Positions 26,114 to 35,000 of a stretch of 64,000 nucleotides of DNA are shown here, piece after piece. Source of the DNA: Syntrophobacterales bacterium Delta_02 (GTDB lineage Bacteria > Desulfobacterota > Syntrophorhabdia > Syntrophorhabdales > Syntrophorhabdaceae); the NCBI GenBank assembly GCA_001603955.1, contig LVAA01000012.1:1-64000 (forward strand), read 5' to 3'. A program made the translations under genes and the position numbers. Position 1 is the first letter of the stretch; every line of letters starts with the position of its first letter. The notes under the pieces are model-generated. The model worked only from the letters and a program-made list of their open reading frames with translations. It searched no databases and had not been told where the DNA came from.

Positions 26114-26278
26114 CGGCCTTTTGAATGTCAGGAGCAAAAGTTTTTAGAGGCATGTCTCGCGATCGTTCGGAAATTCGCCCTCACGCCATCCCCCTTCTCC
26201 TCGTCTTTTATCCCTGTCGTCCCGGCATCGCCTGTGCTAGACTATCGCTAGCACCAATGGCACAAGAGAAAGGAACGC

Positions 26279-27043
26279 ATGGACTTTACGTACTACGGTG
26301 ATCTGCTGGGCATCTCCGGCTACTACAGACTCAACCCCAGCGTTGCCAAGGAAAAATTGAACCAGTTCTACGATATTACCTTTGAAAGCCTGTCGCAATA
26401 CTGCCGGCAAAACAATACGGCCACCGTCGAAATGTTCAGCGACAGCCTGCTGTTCTATGGTAACGATGTGAATGCCGCCCTCGAACAGCTGCACTCCGTT
26501 TATGCGAGACTGCTCTACAAAGGCTTGCTTTTGCGGGGTGCCATCGTAGAAGGCCGGTTGGAGTTTGAACCCCGCCTCACTTATGACAACTACGAGAAGA
26601 AACTGCCGCAGGATGACACCCTTGCGAGGGCGATGGGCCTCGAAAGCACAAAGAAAGGGGCAAGGTTCCTGATCGAGAACCAGCTTGCCGCCAAGCTGCT
26701 TTATCAGTACCCGGAATGGCTCACCCAGGAAGGCTACGTGATGAGCTTCAGCAGTCCCCACTACGCCAGCGTCCCCGAAAACAACACGCTCCGCAGGATA
26801 TCGCCGACGCCGGAGCAGGACACCTACGAGTACCTCTATTTCTGGATCAGCCCGGACCATAAAGCCTACCTGAACCTTGACCGTGAGTTCAGGGCCAGAG
26901 ATCTCGAGGTGTTGAGGTCAATGACAAGCGAATCCATTGGCGCACACTACAGAGAAACGATAGAGCTCCTGAAACGATCCAAAACCCGCCAAAAGGTTAC
27001 AATCGAACGACTCGCGTCCTGCGCGACCGACAACAGACCATAG
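26279..27043 (+). CDS. Hypothetical protein with class III nucleotidyl-cyclase-like motifs
   Basis: 254 residues. D8 in YGDLLGISGYY and D55 in EMFSDSLLFYG are 47 residues apart, close to the spacing of the two metal-binding Asp in class III cyclases (about 44), and LLRGAIVEG at 84-92 matches the strand that follows in stand-alone cyclase-like proteins. The C-terminal half (residues 110-254) is charged and helical with no recognised domain. If active it would make a cyclic nucleotide in the cytoplasm. AAAGGA precedes ATG 26279, and a dyad and -10-like box lie just upstream. No Pycsar-type effector is adjacent; a HEPN/MNT module lies downstream on the other strand. The fold assignment is inference. 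Confidence 0.55.
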   Translation: MDFTYYGDLLGISGYYRLNPSVAKEKLNQFYDITFESLSQYCRQNNTATVEMFSDSLLFYGNDVNAALEQLHSVYARLLYKGLLLRGAIVEGRLEFEPRLTYDNYEKKLPQDDTLARAMGLESTKKGARFLIENQLAAKLLYQYPEWLTQEGYVMSFSSPHYASVPENNTLRRISPTPEQDTYEYLYFWISPDHKAYLNLDREFRARDLEVLRSMTSESIGAHYRETIELLKRSKTRQKVTIERLASCATDNRP

Positions 27044-27081
27044 ACTGTCGCCACCTTCGCTGACAATGTTTGAACACAGTT

Positions 27082-27153
27082 TGAATGGCTTGAGCCGCCT
27101 GAACGAAGAAAGAGACGGCTTGAGCCGCCTGAACCGCTTGAGCCGCTTGAACG
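27082..27153 (+). repeat. Nonamer array (two blocks, about seven units)
   Basis: TTGAATGG-CTTGAGCCG-CCTGAACG, linker AAGAAAGAGACGG, then CTTGAGCCG-CCTGAACCG-CTTGAGCCG-CTTGAACG. It fills the convergent spacer between the cyclase-like gene and the HEPN gene. Confidence 0.85.
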
Positions 27154-27200
27154 TTAAGGGCAAACCTTTTTTCCGTTGCGTTGGCCTTGTTGTCCGGTGC

Positions 27201-27554
27201 TCAAGGCATTGATGATCGCTGCAATTCTTCCAGAAGAGACTTCAATTCCGGTAACCGGTCCCGTACAACCTTCCAAACGGTCTTGATGTCGACGCCCATG
27301 TAGTCATGAATGAGAACGTCACGCATGCCGGCCATTTTGCTCCATGGGATGTCGGAATGTTTCTGACGGAAGGACGTGGGTATACGTTTTGTGGCTTCGC
27401 CGACAACCTCCAGGCTCCTGATCACCGCGTTCACGGTCCTTCTGTCCGCCGCGAACGCCGCGTAATCCATACCGCTCGTGAATTCTATCGCGTCTGCTAT
27501 GGCCGTTATGATATCGCCAAGGTAGTCGGACAGGTCCCGCTGTCCTTTATACAT
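27201..27554 (-). CDS. hepT: HEPN-family toxin HepT (DUF86)
   Basis: 117 residues, all-alpha HEPN ribonuclease of the HepT type. The active-site motif RDVLIHDY (Rx4HxY form) near 78-85 carries the Arg and His needed for RNA cleavage and the Tyr that the partner nucleotidyltransferase AMPylates in studied HepT/MntA pairs. Its ATG overlaps the end of the mntA-like gene by 8 bases, antitoxin first, the usual order. A second, distinct copy of the module lies at 52174-52822. Intact by length and motif. Confidence 0.9.
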   Translation of the reverse strand: MYKGQRDLSDYLGDIITAIADAIEFTSGMDYAAFAADRRTVNAVIRSLEVVGEATKRIPTSFRQKHSDIPWSKMAGMRDVLIHDYMGVDIKTVWKVVRDRLPELKSLLEELQRSSMP

Positions 27555-27837
27555 ACTCGACCTCGGCGAGGATGCGTTTGCCGATGGTTGGCTTCAGGGC
27601 TGACTCCATCACCAGGTCAACCTTCGACTGCAGCCTGTCTTCAAGGTACTCGCGAAGGTCAAGAAAGTCAAAGAGGTCAATGTCGCGGCTGAAGGCTACA
27701 AGGATATCGATATCACTTCTTTTCCTCGGTCGTCCCCTGACGTAAGACCCGAACAGTCCCACCCTCTTCACACCATAACGGGACTCCATCTCCGGCTTGC
27801 TGCGCCTTATGATATCAATTATTTCTCTCTTTCCCAT
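27547..27837 (-). CDS. mntA: MNT-family antitoxin nucleotidyltransferase MntA
   Basis: 96-residue minimal nucleotidyltransferase. The signature GLFGSYVRGRPRKRSDIDILV contains the GS motif and the DxD catalytic pair. In characterised pairs this enzyme neutralises HepT by adding AMP units to its Tyr; here that is inferred from family. It is the first gene of the two-gene operon and overlaps hepT by 8 bases. Confidence 0.9.
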   Translation of the reverse strand: MGKREIIDIIRRSKPEMESRYGVKRVGLFGSYVRGRPRKRSDIDILVAFSRDIDLFDFLDLREYLEDRLQSKVDLVMESALKPTIGKRILAEVEYV

Positions 27838-27933
27838 AATTCACCCGTCACCGTCTGCCGTTGTAGACCGCTTAGATTATGAAAAGTATAGGTGAATCCC
27901 ATTTTTGTGTCAAAGGGAAAGACGGGAAAGGCC

Positions 27934-27989
27934 GCTTGAATGAAGAAAAGACTGCTTGAGCCGCTTGAACTGCTTGAGCCGCTTGAACG
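27934..27989 (+). repeat. Nonamer array (about six units)
   Basis: CTTGAATG, linker AAGAAAAGACTG, then CTTGAGCCG-CTTGAACTG-CTTGAGCCG-CTTGAACG followed by TTAAG, the same end word as in other clusters. Confidence 0.85.
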
Positions 27990-28106
27990 TTAAGAGCGGG
28001 AATCTTTGACGCCTATCCGGCATTGATCCGAAAGCCCTGGGACACGGGGATTTTCGGCATCCAACCTCTGGAGAATGAAGGTTTTCTATCAACTCTATTC
28101 GAATAA

Positions 28107-28132
28107 CGAAAAACTCGCACCAATGGTGCGAG
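28107..28132 (-). terminator. Rho-independent terminator of the AbiE operon
   Basis: On the minus strand CTCGCACC (28132-28125) pairs with GGTGCGAG (28121-28114) across a 3-base loop and is followed by TTTTTCG. It is about 70 bases after the AbiEii stop at 28199. Confidence 0.75.
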
Positions 28133-28198
28133 AAATTGGCTGAATTCACAGCATGCTGATTGCCGGGACGCGCATGGGTGACCTGACGGCCTCATTCT

Positions 28199-29048
28199 TT
28201 ATATCATGTGGTTGAATTTGTCTTCCCACTCGGCCAGCGTTGCCAATACTTCCCTGAACCCCGGCGGCGCGGAGAAAAACATCTCTCGCATCCTGTTGTA
28301 GTCGTCCTCGAGGTCCTTCATGCGGGACTTTTTGGGCACTAACCGCAGGCTGCCCCGCTTTGCATCATCATAACGCGCCCAACCGCTCTGAAAGAAAGCT
28401 TTCTTATGTGTCACCACCCTTTGAAGCAGTTCGGCGTTTTCCAGAGTCCTCTCACCAAGACCAGCCTGGACCATTTGGGCGACATCGTAGTAATGGCGAG
28501 ACAGACGCATCGGTATCCTCTTGTCATCCGGTCTGTGATACTCCGCGTGAAGCATGGTGGCCTTCTCCCAAAATGTGCGCTCCGCCGACAGCACTTTGAC
28601 TGCAAAACCAGGGGACTGAAACGTATCTGGAAATTGTTCGGCCACGTAGGGTGAGATCCGCGCCACATCCCACGGCCAATGGTCTGACCTGGCACCCATC
28701 TCGACCTTCACGGCAGGCTTTCCTGAGTAAAGCGATCCGCCGTCTCCGCTCTTTGTTGCTGACGTCCGCTTCAGGATCATAATCTTCCCCAAAACCAAGG
28801 CTTGCCCGATCGATCGACACATCGATATCCTCGGAGAATCTCTCAATCAACCGGTAGGCCTTCGACAGAGAGGTGCCTCCCTTGAATATCAGTGTCTTCC
28901 CAATGTCCGGCAGCGCAAACAGTTCGCTCAATGTCCAGCATACCCAGAAGTCCTTCTCCACGATGTGCGGACTCAGCCGCATCCGCTCACCGGTCTGTTC
29001 AAAATACAAACGTTGTTCATCCTGAGAAAACCCGGCAAATCCGTCCAT
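28199..29048 (-). pseudogene. Broken AbiEii/AbiGii nucleotidyltransferase toxin gene
   Basis: The N-terminal part (frame starting 29048) has the toxin's nucleotidyltransferase features: IVEKDFWVCW, FKGGTSLSKAYRLIERFSEDIDVSI. The C-terminal part is in a second frame ending at 28199 (VKVEMGARSDHWPWD, PYVAEQFPD, ERTFWEKATMLHAE). The two good parts meet near 28705-28730, where the reading changes frame, and roughly 60 family residues between RRIALLRKAC and VKVEMGARSD are missing. An internal deletion that also shifted the frame is the simplest explanation. The toxin is therefore probably inactive, while the antitoxin gene upstream, 3 bases away, is intact. Confidence 0.8.
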
Positions 29049-29051
29049 TGA

Positions 29052-29657
29052 TCAACGATCCTCACGGCTGATTGCTCGAAGGCATTGACCCACCCATGCA
29101 GGCGCGTGACTGATATCTTTGAGCAATTGTTTCCTATCCCCTTCCGTCAATCTCCGCCGCAGGATGTCAATAATGGAATCGTCGATATTCTCCCTTCCCA
29201 AGTACCGCAACGCCTGGATCACAAGCCCGCTGACGCGGCCCGCAGGCCCCATATTACGCGGGGTTGTATGTCGGAGATGTATCTCCTGGTTGCCTATCTT
29301 CACCGTTCGCGAAGGACCATCGGTCAGATAGACAACCTTCGCCGGCAACTGCGTAGATAAACCCAGCAGATTGGCCGCATACGCACCGGAGGGCTGAAGC
29401 CGGATACTGTGTTTCCCTGCAAGTGCCCTGGCCACGGCGTCCGGACCAGGTGACAGCAATCCCATCGCCGCGTGAGTTCTGGGATAATCATAAAGCCCAC
29501 GCGCCAAACGCCGCAAAGTCCCTCTCTTTGTCAAACGGTGGAGTGCCAGGTCAACGGCTTGCCGGCTGCCAAGGTCGAGAAACTCCCCTGGCGTGACCAC
29601 ACAACCCCTCCCACGTCCATAAATCCTGCTCAGTATCCTATTATCAACGCTCTGCAT
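29052..29657 (-). CDS. AbiEi-type antitoxin / transcriptional regulator (DUF6088)
   Basis: 201 residues. An N-terminal winged-helix part (about 1-60, ILSRIYGRGRGCVVTPGEFLDLGSRQAVDLALHRL with TKRGTLRRLARGLYDYP) is followed by a DUF6088-type C-terminal domain (residues 80-200). Family members neutralise the AbiEii toxin and repress their own promoter. ATG 29657 is chosen over TTG 29672, which is only a longer in-frame reading. The promoter and a flanking inverted repeat are visible at 29678-29714. The partner toxin downstream is broken, so this may persist as a repressor only. Confidence 0.82.
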   Translation of the reverse strand: MQSVDNRILSRIYGRGRGCVVTPGEFLDLGSRQAVDLALHRLTKRGTLRRLARGLYDYPRTHAAMGLLSPGPDAVARALAGKHSIRLQPSGAYAANLLGLSTQLPAKVVYLTDGPSRTVKIGNQEIHLRHTTPRNMGPAGRVSGLVIQALRYLGRENIDDSIIDILRRRLTEGDRKQLLKDISHAPAWVGQCLRAISREDR

Positions 29658-29677
29658 CACATTACCCCGCAATGTTT

Positions 29678-29714
29678 TGTAAGAAATAATACCACTTATA
29701 TCTTACATGAGCAA
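29678..29714 (-). promoter_or_regulatory. Promoter with flanking operator arms of the AbiE operon
   Basis: Minus-strand TTGCTC (29709-29714), a 17-base spacer and TATTAT (29686-29691). The arms TGTAAGA (29678-29684) and TCTTACA (29701-29707) flank the -10 box, as expected for an autoregulatory operator of an AbiEi-type repressor. Confidence 0.65.
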
Positions 29715-29747
29715 GGGCGTTTCGTGGTTCAAAAGACGAGAAAGACG

Positions 29748-29772
29748 GCTTGAATGGCAGCCGCTTGAACGC
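29748..29772 (+). repeat. Nonamer array (short)
   Basis: CTTGAATGG-CAGCCG-CTTGAACG after the AGAAAGACGG linker also seen at other clusters. A further two-unit copy, CTTGAACCG-CTTGAGCG, lies at 30371-30388. Confidence 0.7.
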
Positions 29773-29862
29773 TAAGGACAGGGACCCTTGAAGCCTATCC
29801 TATGCTCATCGAAAGGCATTCTTGTCTTCCCTATGACCTATCACCCATTGCCCATAACCCCT

Positions 29863-30342
29863 TTACAGTTCCTGCACATATTCATGAACCAACTCTTCCT
29901 GCTCGGGTGTTTCGACGGCGCCGGGGATATACCTTCTCGTCCACGCTATCGCCTCTTCCCCCGACATGGCGAACAGGGTTCTCGCCATGCACGCCATGAA
30001 CGTCCCCGTCCTGCCCTGCCCGGCGGAGCAATGGACAACAACATTCCTGCCCGCCCCGGCATAGGCTATTACCTTCGCAATAACGTGAGCCAGGACCTCG
30101 ACCCTTGGCGCCGCGTAATCCTCAACGGGCAAAGCCGCAACATCGAAACCCATCTCTTCGTAAAGCCGATGCAGGTTCCGGTTCGCCTTCTCCTCGCATT
30201 CCTCGACGCTGGCAAGGGGGACGACGACGGAGATACCGCTCTTCACGTATTCGTCGAGCACCACGCCCTCAGGGTCATACGTCCCGAAGGGCATCGCGCT
30301 GCGGAAGATCTTGCCTTTGAGGCCAAAGGGTAGTTCGGTCAC
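29863..30342 (-). CDS. Tyrosine/dual-specificity protein phosphatase
   Basis: 159 residues with the cysteine phosphatase signature HCSAGQGRTG; nucleophile C105, Arg R111, and a plausible general acid D75 in LPVEDYAAP. The small size and sequence resemble bacterial DSPs that dephosphorylate proteins or inositol phosphates. The GTG start at 30342 has GGAGG 6 bases upstream. It follows the formylglutamate amidohydrolase-like gene on the same strand by 129 bases, with a two-unit nonamer in the gap. Substrate unknown. Confidence 0.85.
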   Translation of the reverse strand: MTELPFGLKGKIFRSAMPFGTYDPEGVVLDEYVKSGISVVVPLASVEECEEKANRNLHRLYEEMGFDVAALPVEDYAAPRVEVLAHVIAKVIAYAGAGRNVVVHCSAGQGRTGTFMACMARTLFAMSGEEAIAWTRRYIPGAVETPEQEELVHEYVQEL

Positions 30343-30471
30343 AGCAAACCTCCGAAAAAGTGAAAGATCGCTTGAACCGCTTGAGCGTTAGAGGCGAAAG
30401 GCGAGGAAGAGGCCGGTGCCGGGTTACGGGGTCTTACGGGGTGTGTTTGTCTGGAGGGAAAGATAACTGCT

Positions 30472-31212
30472 TCAACTGGATAGGAGGGCCTTCAGGAGCT
30501 CTGCTATTACATTCCTTGTTTTGTCGAAATTCTTGTTCTTTGCGCCGGTTGCCTCGTCCATGTAGAGGTCCCGGCGGACTTCGATCATTATCGAGCTTAC
30601 GGCCTTATTCTTCCGATATTCCTCAATCGGCACGATCGTTCCGCTATAGGGGCGGTCCACCATGACACTATAACCTTGCTCCCTGATTGCGGCCAGCGCC
30701 TTATTCAACAGTTCCGCTGAGGTATGGAACGGATCGGTCCCGATGCAGAAGTCAGGACGGGGATACATCTGATCCATATCGCACGGCAACGGCCGGCTGG
30801 GAAAACTGTGGCAATCAACTATCAATACGGAGCCTTCGGAAAACAGTTCGCTCTGCACCGCCTCACGGAGCGCCTTGTGATGCGGGTAATAAAACCGGTC
30901 GAGCAACTCCCGTCGTTCGCCCGATGTCATTTCCCGCTTCAGAACATCTCCATGAGACGTCTTCGTATAGATAACTCCCATCCCCATCGCCGACATGGGT
31001 TCTTCGTCATCAACAACAAACCTCTCCGGGTCGACGATCAGGCGACTGATGGGAAATATGATCCTCGCGGCGGAGGGATGATCGTACAACTCGTCAGTAT
31101 ACGCATCGGTCATACGGAGCAATTCGGTCTTCAGGACGTCCGGGTCAAGAATAAAAACATCCTTGAAATCAACGAGTATGTTTTGTGATGCGTGAGGTAT
31201 ATGCAGAATCAT
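30472..31212 (-). CDS. N-formylglutamate amidohydrolase-like protein
   Basis: 246 residues. The zinc-hydrolase pattern of the FGase family is visible: LHIPHAS at the N-terminus, IVDPERFVVDDEEP near 60, YYPHHKAL near 120, VDCHSFPSRPLP near 140, and a C-terminal IEVRRDLYMD. The family removes formyl groups from N-formyl amino acids such as N-formylglutamate in histidine breakdown, but no hut genes are present here. It lies 58 bases downstream of the large helicase gene on the same strand. ATG 31212 is chosen; TTG 31221 is an alternative and neither has a strong ribosome-binding site. Confidence 0.8.
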   Translation of the reverse strand: MILHIPHASQNILVDFKDVFILDPDVLKTELLRMTDAYTDELYDHPSAARIIFPISRLIVDPERFVVDDEEPMSAMGMGVIYTKTSHGDVLKREMTSGERRELLDRFYYPHHKALREAVQSELFSEGSVLIVDCHSFPSRPLPCDMDQMYPRPDFCIGTDPFHTSAELLNKALAAIREQGYSVMVDRPYSGTIVPIEEYRKNKAVSSIMIEVRRDLYMDEATGAKNKNFDKTRNVIAELLKALLSS

Positions 31213-31270
31213 TCCACTCAAGCTTTGCTCGCGCCTTCACCCAGAGCCATGGCTTGAGAATCCGTTCTGG

Positions 31271-34200
31271 TTATCCACCTCTTCTATTCTCCTCAAACAT
31301 GTCAACTGGCATAGGATAACGCAGCCTCCAGATCATCTTGATTGGCCGTTCACTTTCGTAGTGCACTATTTCTGCAGGACCCAGATATGTAAACGGAACG
31401 GTAAGGCCGTTTCGCTTCTTCTGGTCTCTAGCAAAAACCAATATCGTGTAGCTTCTTTCCCTATGGTTTATGAGATTCTGTCCTGCCTCTGATTTCTGAG
31501 AGGTGTTTGATTGGGACTCCCAGTGAAGGAGTTCTCTACTTATTGGATAGTCCGCGTACATTGTGGTCGGTGAGAATTCTTTCTCGGTCTTCTGATAAGT
31601 GATCAACAATGCGTAAGCTTTTGCTTCGGGGAAATGGATAACACCTACTCCCCGCAACCCTGCCGTTACGAGCGTTGCTTTCCCCATATTGGCTTGAATG
31701 TCTTTTATTCCATACTGCGCGTGCAATTCCATGGAACATGGAAATGGAAGATCGGGCACTTCCCCCAAAACATCCGTTTCAGATTCGACCCACGCAATAA
31801 TCTCACTCAGGTCGCCAAGGACGGACGGATTCAGAGACATTCGCCGGAAAGATTCTTCAAGTGTGTTCATGCCAAAAAGCCTGCCAGCCTCGCCCCAAAT
31901 ACGGTAATGAATTGATATAGCTGCGTTGCCGGCGAATTGGAGTGCGCCCAAGGCATCCCCTTTCGACAACCTCTCTACAGTCTGGCTAGTTGTGGTAAGT
32001 TCCCTTGGTCCAGAGATGGAAAGCACTCGTACCAAAGATTGCCTCAGACGGGAAAGGTCAGGATCATTCGGCGTGGCACAGAGTCTCGCCCTTGCCTTCC
32101 AACCCGTCCACGTTTCTCGTGCAAGCAGAACTTCTGGTTCATAATCGTGAAATTTCACGAAATTGGCAAAGGTCAACGGCAGATTGCTGTCGTCTTCGAA
32201 AGTCTGGATACGTTCAGGAATCTGAATTGACAGGTTTCGTAAGTTCTCCCGTATGTTGGCGAGAACATAGTCCCGTGCGATACGATCTAGTTGGATCGAA
32301 CATCCTGGGGGTAGATGTGGAAAATCAAATTCCACTTCCCGGTCAATGGCGAATCGGCGTTTTGGTAAAAGAGCTTTCAGCTTAGTGTCAATCCTATAAC
32401 GCCGATGTGCTTGGCCAACGAAATCGAGCACGGTGAGACAATCCTTGTCAGGCGCATGCCTGAGGCCTCTGCCCAACTGCTGAAGGAAAACAGTTAAGCT
32501 TTCCGTTGGGCGAAGGAAAAGGACAGTGTTTACGTCGGGAACATCCAACCCCTCGTTGAAGACATCTCGCGCAAAAAGGAAAGTCAGATTTCCATCGCGA
32601 AACTCATTCAGCAAATTGGCTCTTCTTTCGCTTCCAGTCTCCCCCGTAATTACATCAGAGGCTATCCCTCTTTCGTTAAACATTCGCGCCATGTATTCCG
32701 CATGCCTTACCGATACACAAAAACCAATGCCTTTGACTCGTGAAACATCCGGTTCATAACGCATCAGCGAGTTGATTATCGTATCGAGACGCTGCAACGC
32801 CAAGGCGTGGGCACCTGTGTACACGTTTTCCAGCTCCTGGATATCATACCTACCGCTTCTCCAAAATCTATCCGCATTGAGGCCTACTGGGTCGGCAACA
32901 CCAAAGTAGTGGAATGGACAGAGCAGTTTTTCCTCAAGTGCTTCCGATAGGCGTATCTCTGCGGCAAACCGGTTGCCAAAATCTGAAGCGACACTCTTTC
33001 CGTCCATACGTTCTGGAGTGGCAGTCAGCCCCAAGAGAATCTCCGGCTCGAAAAAATCAAAAATAGGTCGGTAGCTGTCCGATGGTCCATGATGGACCTC
33101 ATCGATGATTATGAAGTCATAGAAACGAGACCCAGTCTGCTTCCACAGTTGGCGTGAACCGAGCATATCCACAGAACAGAAAAGATGATCGTTGCGAGAG
33201 GCTTCGTAGGGACCCACCAGAAGCTCGCCAAAATCCGCCCTACGCAGGACGTTTCTGAAGGCACCTAATGCCTGCTCTAGTATTTCCCTTCTATGTGCAA
33301 CAAAAAGGAGCTTGGCTTGACCATGGCGTTCTTCAAAGAACCTCTTGAAGTCGAAAGCCGCCACAATAGTCTTGCCCGTTCCAGTGGCAGCGATCACCAA
33401 ATTTCGCCGCTGACCGTGAGTCTTTCTCTCGACTGTCAGCAAGTCCAGAATTCTCTCCTGAAAAGGATGCGGCCGCAGATCGAAGAAAGTGGTAGTCAGG
33501 ATCCCCCTTGTATTGCGAGCATGCCGTATCGCATCACGGAGAACTTCGGGACTTTCAGGATCAAAGGGGACAAATTCACGACTATTCCAATATGTTTCAA
33601 ACTCAGCAGAGAACTTGTCCAGAACGTGCGGCATATCTTGGGCAGTAACCTTGAGGTTCCATTCAAGACCGCTCGTCATTGCCGCGTTGGACATATTAGC
33701 GGAACCTATATACGCTGTTGAAAAACCCGAGTCTCGCCGAAAATGATACGCTTTGGCATGAAGACGAGTTCTCTCAGTGTCGTATGACACCCTAACCTGA
33801 ACGTTCGGCATTCTTGCTAGCCATTCAATGGCACTTGCATCTGAAGCACCCATATAAGAGGTTGTTATCAACCTCACAGGAACTTTTCGTCCACGGAGCT
33901 CTTCAAGGGCAGGAATAAGGAGTCTCAAGCCTGACCACTTGATAAAGGACACTAGTATTTCGACGTAGTCTGCGGATTTCATCTCCTTCTGTAACTCGTG
34001 AACCAGTTGAGGCTCACGGGGCGATCCGGTGAATAAGCTGCTCTCCACAATAGACGTTTCGGGACGTGGAACACCTTGTTTGCCGTAATGGGGAGGAGTG
34101 ATTTCCGACAGAATCTGCTTTTCTGCAAATGCAAGTCTGTGCGCTTGAAGATAAGCTCGCCCACTGTCTTGAGCAAGAGAATCGATTAGAGCATTACAGA

Positions 34201-34420
34201 GATCAAGCTGTTTTCTTCCGTCGGTCTCTTGCCGCAGAGCGCTAGCGATGATTTTCCCCAGAAACGCTGCCAAACGAGAGGGCTGCTCCTCAGCATCAAT
34301 TCTCGAGAGTACCACACGGAGATCAGGGTTGCGCTGAACAATGTCCCGCAACTTCTCATCAAAAAAAGCATCGTAGATGCCAGGAGGAAGAGTATCTATA
34401 TCTTCGCCAGTATGTGACAT
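31271..34420 (-). CDS. PLD-nuclease / SF2 helicase protein with C-terminal DUF3427
   Basis: 1049 residues. Residues 1-100 are helical; 120-290 form a phospholipase-D-like nuclease domain with one HxK motif (HAKAYHF, about 221) and GSANMSN; 310-680 carry superfamily 2 helicase motifs: Walker A ATGTGKT (345-351), DEVH box (440-443), TATP (466-469), and QQLGRGLRH (647-655). The rest fits DUF3427, ending near SQKSEAGQNLINHRER. Such proteins act on DNA and are often found in defence islands. The gene is visibly AT-richer than its neighbours, a sign of recent transfer. Ends 58 bases before the amidohydrolase gene. A weak AGAGG site lies 10 bases before ATG 34420. Confidence 0.87.
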   Translation of the reverse strand: MSHTGEDIDTLPPGIYDAFFDEKLRDIVQRNPDLRVVLSRIDAEEQPSRLAAFLGKIIASALRQETDGRKQLDLCNALIDSLAQDSGRAYLQAHRLAFAEKQILSEITPPHYGKQGVPRPETSIVESSLFTGSPREPQLVHELQKEMKSADYVEILVSFIKWSGLRLLIPALEELRGRKVPVRLITTSYMGASDASAIEWLARMPNVQVRVSYDTERTRLHAKAYHFRRDSGFSTAYIGSANMSNAAMTSGLEWNLKVTAQDMPHVLDKFSAEFETYWNSREFVPFDPESPEVLRDAIRHARNTRGILTTTFFDLRPHPFQERILDLLTVERKTHGQRRNLVIAATGTGKTIVAAFDFKRFFEERHGQAKLLFVAHRREILEQALGAFRNVLRRADFGELLVGPYEASRNDHLFCSVDMLGSRQLWKQTGSRFYDFIIIDEVHHGPSDSYRPIFDFFEPEILLGLTATPERMDGKSVASDFGNRFAAEIRLSEALEEKLLCPFHYFGVADPVGLNADRFWRSGRYDIQELENVYTGAHALALQRLDTIINSLMRYEPDVSRVKGIGFCVSVRHAEYMARMFNERGIASDVITGETGSERRANLLNEFRDGNLTFLFARDVFNEGLDVPDVNTVLFLRPTESLTVFLQQLGRGLRHAPDKDCLTVLDFVGQAHRRYRIDTKLKALLPKRRFAIDREVEFDFPHLPPGCSIQLDRIARDYVLANIRENLRNLSIQIPERIQTFEDDSNLPLTFANFVKFHDYEPEVLLARETWTGWKARARLCATPNDPDLSRLRQSLVRVLSISGPRELTTTSQTVERLSKGDALGALQFAGNAAISIHYRIWGEAGRLFGMNTLEESFRRMSLNPSVLGDLSEIIAWVESETDVLGEVPDLPFPCSMELHAQYGIKDIQANMGKATLVTAGLRGVGVIHFPEAKAYALLITYQKTEKEFSPTTMYADYPISRELLHWESQSNTSQKSEAGQNLINHRERSYTILVFARDQKKRNGLTVPFTYLGPAEIVHYESERPIKMIWRLRYPMPVDMFEENRRGG

Positions 34421-34929
34421 GGATCTGCTGCCTCTTTGGAAACCTTCAAAATCAACCCGGAGATTCTGCTGTGTGGTTGATCATTATCAGCCCTGTAATC
34501 CTCAGGAGCGTTTGATGATCGGAAAGACTGTGAACCAAACACGGCCCTCGTAATGCTTCATACGCTGCCAACTCACAGCCTGTCGGCTCGGACGTCTTAC
34601 CTACGTTGAAATAACTGGTGAGCTTCGCACTGTGCAAACGGTTGCAAGCTTGGGGTACACGTCTCTAGGATGATTAGCCTGCCAGTTCTCCATAAGCCGG
34701 AACGGCTCACGAACCCTTGAACTCCCAAAACCGTCTTTTCCGTTTTACCCCCTCCCCCATTAAATTTCAAGGGAAAAGGGCAAAAGAAAGGCGATCGGTA
34801 ACGGGTCATAGGTTATAGGAAGAAGCTTTCTTCCATCTTTTCCCATAACCTATGACCTAACACCCATAACCTGCATCTCTCATTCTCCCATCCCTCGGTG
34901 ACAACACTATGGCACAGTCCAAAAGACAG

Positions 34930-34956
34930 CTTGAACGGCTTGAGCCGCTTGAACGG
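34930..34956 (+). repeat. Nonamer array (three units)
   Basis: CTTGAACGG-CTTGAGCCG-CTTGAACGG after the AAAAGACAG linker. Confidence 0.85.
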
Positions 34957-35000
34957 GAAAGGCTGTGAAAAGCTATCATCAACAAAATCATGGGATTCTC

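Larger units (their letters stand above)
25915..26278. other. Divergent spacer with nonamers, a REP/MITE-like element and a dyad
   Basis: 364 bases between divergent genes. It holds a nonamer array (25991-26041), a symmetric repeat (26050-26113) and, just before the next gene, GTGCTAG-N7-CTAGCAC (26234-26254), a 7-bp dyad overlapping a TAGACT -10-like box that could be an operator. Confidence 0.55.
27838..28198. other. Spacer with nonamers and the AbiE terminator
   Basis: 361 bases between the mntA-like gene and the broken AbiEii gene. It contains a nonamer array (27934-27989) and a terminator hairpin (28114-28132). I see no gene in it. Confidence 0.6.

Noticed and set aside
26279-27837. A complete Pycsar or CBASS operon
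   Set aside because: The cyclase-like protein has no neighbouring TIR, transmembrane or nuclease effector, and the second gene pair is an ordinary HEPN/MNT module.
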